Of a stretch of 8,609 bases of DNA, positions 6,195 through 8,609 are shown piece after piece; positions within the stretch are counted from its first letter, which is position 1, and every line of letters starts with the position of its first letter. The DNA comes from Bacteroidota bacterium (GTDB lineage Bacteria; Bacteroidota; Bacteroidia; Flavobacteriales; Flavobacteriaceae), in NCBI GenBank assembly GCA_022560715.1, contig JADFSQ010000056.1, positions 1-8,609 of the forward strand, written 5' to 3'. Position numbers and translations under genes: made by a program. Below the pieces are notes generated by a model. It worked only from the letters and a program-made list of their open reading frames with translations. It had not been told where the DNA came from and ran no database searches.

Positions 6195-7607
6195 TTATGT
6201 TAATGTTGAAGGGCAAACGTATTTAGATACTGAAATACCTGCTTCTTTTATAGCTTTAAAACCTCCTTTAATGTCAATGAGGTTGTGTATGCCTCTACTT
6301 TTTAAAATGGAAGAAGCAATTACCGATCGATAGCCACCTGCACAATGTAAGTAGAATGTTTCATCTTCTGGATATTCGGATAAATGATTATTTATTGTAC
6401 TTAAAGGCGTATTGTTTGCATCTACTACTTTTTCAGTTTCAAACTCGCTTTCCTTTCTAACGTCAAAGACCAGAACTTTTTCATCTTTCAGAACGTCTTT
6501 AAATTTTTCAGCTGTTATAGATGTTATAGTATCGAATTCTTTTGAAGCATTTTTCCAAGCTTCGAAACCACCTTTTAAATATCCTAAGGTATTATCGAAA
6601 CCAACTCTCGACAATCTTGTTACTGCTTCTTCTTCTCTTCCTTTTGGTGCAACTAATAATATAGGTTGCTTTACATCTGCAATTAAAGCACCAACCCAAG
6701 GCGCAAAACTTCCATCTAAACCAATAAAAATCGATCTTGGAATATGTCCTTTTACAAAATCGTCTTGATGGCGAACATCTAAAATAATGGCTTCTGTTTC
6801 GTTAGCTGCAGTTTCAAAAGCATCGGCAGACAACTCTTGTGTGCCTCGCTTTAAGACAACATCTATATCTTCATAACCCTCTTTATTCATTTTTACATTA
6901 AGAGGAAAGTATTTTGGTGGTGGCAATAAACCATCTGTAACTTCTTCTATAAACTCTTCTTTGGTCATATCAGATCGTAAAGCATAATTTGTTTTTTTCT
7001 GATTGCCTAAAGTATCAACAGTTTCCTTGCTTAAGTTTTTTCCACAAGCTGAACCAGCTCCATGAGCAGGATATACAATTACATCATCAGCCAAAGGCAT
7101 AATTTTAGTGCGCAAACTATCGTATAATAATCCTGCTAAATCTTTTACGGTTACGCTTCCTGCTTTTTGTGCCAAATCCGGACGACCAACATCTCCTAAA
7201 AACAATGTGTCTCCGCTAAAAATAGCATGGTCTTTTCCATTTTTATCTCTTAAAAGATAGGTTGTGCTTTCAATTGTATGTCCTGGAGTATGTAGAACAA
7301 CAATGGTTATTTCTCCAATTTTAAATTCTTGTCCGTCTTTTGCAATTATTGCATCAAAAGATGTTTCTGCATTTGGACCGAAAACGATTGGTGCATTAGT
7401 TTTTTTTGATAATGTTACATGACCACTAACAAAATCGGCATGAAAATGCGTTTCAAAAATATATTTTATTTTTGCGTCGTCTAATTTTGCTCTATTAATA
7501 TATGGTTTAACTTCACGTAAAGGATCAATTATTGCTACTTCACCGTTACTTTCTATGTAATAGGCAACTTGTGCTAAACAGCCAGTATATATTTGTTCTA
7601 TTTTCAT
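6195..7607 (-). CDS. CstB-like persulfide dioxygenase/sulfurtransferase (MBL fold plus two rhodanese domains)
   Basis: This is a 470-residue cytosolic enzyme. The metallo-beta-lactamase domain (about 1-235) has HFHADF (H54, H56, D58), TPGH (H110), SGDTLF (D133), GRPD (141-144) and PAHG (H182), the mononuclear-iron site layout of ETHE1-type persulfide dioxygenases. C188, in PAHGAGSACGK, lies by the active site as in CstB. The first rhodanese domain (about 258-355) has ILDVRHQDDF and KGGFEAW, but the catalytic loop reads VAPKGREE with no cysteine, so it is catalytically dead. The second (about 363-457) has FDVRKESEF and an active loop C422-A-G-G-Y-R-S. This dead-plus-active order matches staphylococcal CstB, which converts persulfide to thiosulfate and sulfite. 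It heads the operon with the two rhodaneses and has an operator and promoter directly upstream. A generic MBL-rhodanese hydrolase is the alternative name. Confidence 0.9.
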   Translation of the reverse strand: MKIEQIYTGCLAQVAYYIESNGEVAIIDPLREVKPYINRAKLDDAKIKYIFETHFHADFVSGHVTLSKKTNAPIVFGPNAETSFDAIIAKDGQEFKIGEITIVVLHTPGHTIESTTYLLRDKNGKDHAIFSGDTLFLGDVGRPDLAQKAGSVTVKDLAGLLYDSLRTKIMPLADDVIVYPAHGAGSACGKNLSKETVDTLGNQKKTNYALRSDMTKEEFIEEVTDGLLPPPKYFPLNVKMNKEGYEDIDVVLKRGTQELSADAFETAANETEAIILDVRHQDDFVKGHIPRSIFIGLDGSFAPWVGALIADVKQPILLVAPKGREEEAVTRLSRVGFDNTLGYLKGGFEAWKNASKEFDTITSITAEKFKDVLKDEKVLVFDVRKESEFETEKVVDANNTPLSTINNHLSEYPEDETFYLHCAGGYRSVIASSILKSRGIHNLIDIKGGFKAIKEAGISVSKYVCPSTLT

Positions 7608-7632
7608 CTTAATATATTTTTATTTTGTTTTT

Positions 7633-7640
7633 CAAAATTA
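7633..7640 (-). promoter_or_regulatory. -7 element of the CstB-like operon promoter
   Basis: TAATTTTG on the minus strand is an exact match to the Bacteroidota -7 consensus TAnnTTTG. It lies 25 bases upstream of the start codon, with its centre 32 bases downstream of the palindrome centre, so the operator sits where a class II activator would replace the -33 contact. Confidence 0.6.
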
Positions 7641-7656
7641 ATTAAAATTACATCTA

Positions 7657-7679
7657 TATATGTAACTCATGTTACACTA
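7657..7679 (-). promoter_or_regulatory. Palindromic operator upstream of the CstB-like operon (TGTAAC-N4-GTTAC type)
   Basis: The core GTAAC-N4-GTTAC spans 7662-7675 and shares its TAGT and TATA flanks with the site upstream of sqr. The core ends 54 bases before the start codon, against 55 at sqr. It lies in the 89-base gap after the SulP stop, where no rho-independent terminator is evident, so some SulP readthrough into this operon is possible. Confidence 0.75.
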
Positions 7680-7696
7680 TACTGATGCGCAAAATT

Positions 7697-8609
7697 TTAT
7701 TTATTTGATTGCTTAATATATTTCTGATTTTTTTTCGCTTTTGACTCACCGTTACTTTTAGATTCATAACTATCAACTGCTTCTTGAATCCCCATAAAAC
7801 AATGATCGTCTCCAACTTTTTTAATAAGTTCTGATTTGGTAAACGTATCTCTTACTGGTCCTTTTAATCCAGTGAAAAATACTTCAACATTTTTTGTATG
7901 AAAATAATCCAATATCTCATCTAATGCATATATTGCACTACTATCTAAATTGTTAATACTTTCACCATCAATAATAAGCAGTTTTAATTTATCGCCTTTG
8001 TATTTAGCAAACTCTTGTAATTTATCTTTAAAATATGTTGTATTTGCAAAGTGTAATTGTGCATCAAATCGAATAATTAATATTTTTTCGTCTATCTCAA
8101 CATCTTTGAAACGCATCCTGCTTCTATAAAAATATGTATTTGGAACTTTCCCTAAAATTGCAATGTGTGGTTTTGTACTTTTATAAATTAACATACTTAA
8201 TGAGAGGATAACTCCAGTTAAAATACCTTCTTTTATACCTATCGTTGCTGTAACCAATAATGTTACATTTAATATTACAAAATCTCGTCTCGAGTATTTT
8301 AGCAACTGTTTTGGTACAGAAAAATCTAATAAACTAAATACCGCAACCATAATAATTGCTGCTAAAATTGCTTTAGGTAAGTAATAAAATAAAGGTGTTA
8401 AAAATAATAATGTTAAAGCTACAATAGATGCAGAAATAATTGATGCCAAAGGTGTTTTTGCACCTGATTGATCATTAACTGCTGTTCTTGAAAATCCTCC
8501 TGTAGCTGGATATGTTTGAAAAAATGACCCAATTACGTTTCCTAATCCTAAGGCAATTAACTCGTTATTGGGTTTAACTTTGTATTCATGATGTTTAGCC
8601 TCTATTGTT
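7697..8609 (-). CDS. SulP family anion transporter with STAS domain (N-terminal half beyond window)
   Basis: The frame is open at the right edge; 303 residues are visible, about half of a usual SulP protein. Near the start, GNVIGSFFQTYP followed by GGFSRTAVNDQSGAKTP is the conserved SulP signature. Several hydrophobic membrane segments follow to about visible residue 140. A cytosolic STAS domain covers about 170-285, with NLDSSA (220-225) at its typical regulatory loop. The tail is lysine- and serine-rich. SulP proteins carry sulfate, bicarbonate or other anions; sulfate or a related sulfur anion fits the neighbours, but the substrate cannot be read from sequence. An internal TTG at 8449 is not the start, since the conserved signature lies upstream of it. 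Confidence 0.92.
   Translation of the reverse strand, partial: TIEAKHHEYKVKPNNELIALGLGNVIGSFFQTYPATGGFSRTAVNDQSGAKTPLASIISASIVALTLLFLTPLFYYLPKAILAAIIMVAVFSLLDFSVPKQLLKYSRRDFVILNVTLLVTATIGIKEGILTGVILSLSMLIYKSTKPHIAILGKVPNTYFYRSRMRFKDVEIDEKILIIRFDAQLHFANTTYFKDKLQEFAKYKGDKLKLLIIDGESINNLDSSAIYALDEILDYFHTKNVEVFFTGLKGPVRDTFTKSELIKKVGDDHCFMGIQEAVDSYESKSNGESKAKKNQKYIKQSNK

Noticed and set aside
6412..6768. Plus-strand open frame of 118 codons
   Set aside because: It is antisense to the rhodanese domains of the CstB-like gene; its serine-rich composition reflects the opposite strand.

Overview
The window is AT-rich and has promoter signals of the TAnnTTTG type and little sign of Shine-Dalgarno sequences. 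Its proteins (DUF4870, bipartite YeeE/YedE, a mitochondrial-type SQR, a CstB-like enzyme) read like those of a flavobacterium (Bacteroidota, Flavobacteriaceae). The genus cannot be fixed from the sequence. All genes recognised lie on the minus strand, so transcription runs from high to low coordinates.

Right and centre (8609 down to 2825) is a sulfide-oxidation island. In transcription order it holds: the C-terminal half of a SulP anion transporter with a STAS domain (cut by the window edge); a metallo-beta-lactamase plus double-rhodanese protein resembling persulfide dioxygenase/sulfurtransferase CstB; a cytosolic rhodanese; a lipoprotein rhodanese; a decayed heavy-metal-associated (HMA) gene that an ordinary gene caller would miss; a sulfide:quinone oxidoreductase; and two half-size YeeE/YedE membrane proteins. 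A coherent reading is that SQR oxidises sulfide to a persulfide and feeds electrons to the quinone pool, the CstB-like protein and the rhodaneses turn persulfide into sulfite and thiosulfate, and the YeeE pair and SulP move sulfur anions across the inner membrane. The CstB-like gene and the SQR gene each have a near-identical 23-bp palindromic site the same distance upstream of the start codon, followed by a Bacteroidota-type -7 element. This points to one transcription factor, probably of the Crp/Fnr family, controlling both units.

From 2736 to 2824 there are two closely related perfect or near-perfect palindromes. From 2316 to 2654 a small DUF4870 membrane protein is encoded, with its own candidate promoter and terminator.

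Left (1 to 1956) is the N-terminal 652 codons of a large Eco57I-like (type IIG) restriction-modification enzyme, open at the window edge. After a PD-(D/E)xK nuclease region and the SAM-binding methyltransferase motifs, where the catalytic NPPY motif is expected, the same reading frame continues into a Y1/HUH (REP-associated transposase-like) domain. This nested architecture is the most unusual item here. Upstream of the gene (2036 to 2205) lies a 170-bp imperfect inverted repeat with a perfect 20-bp outer stem, followed by a bidirectional terminator.
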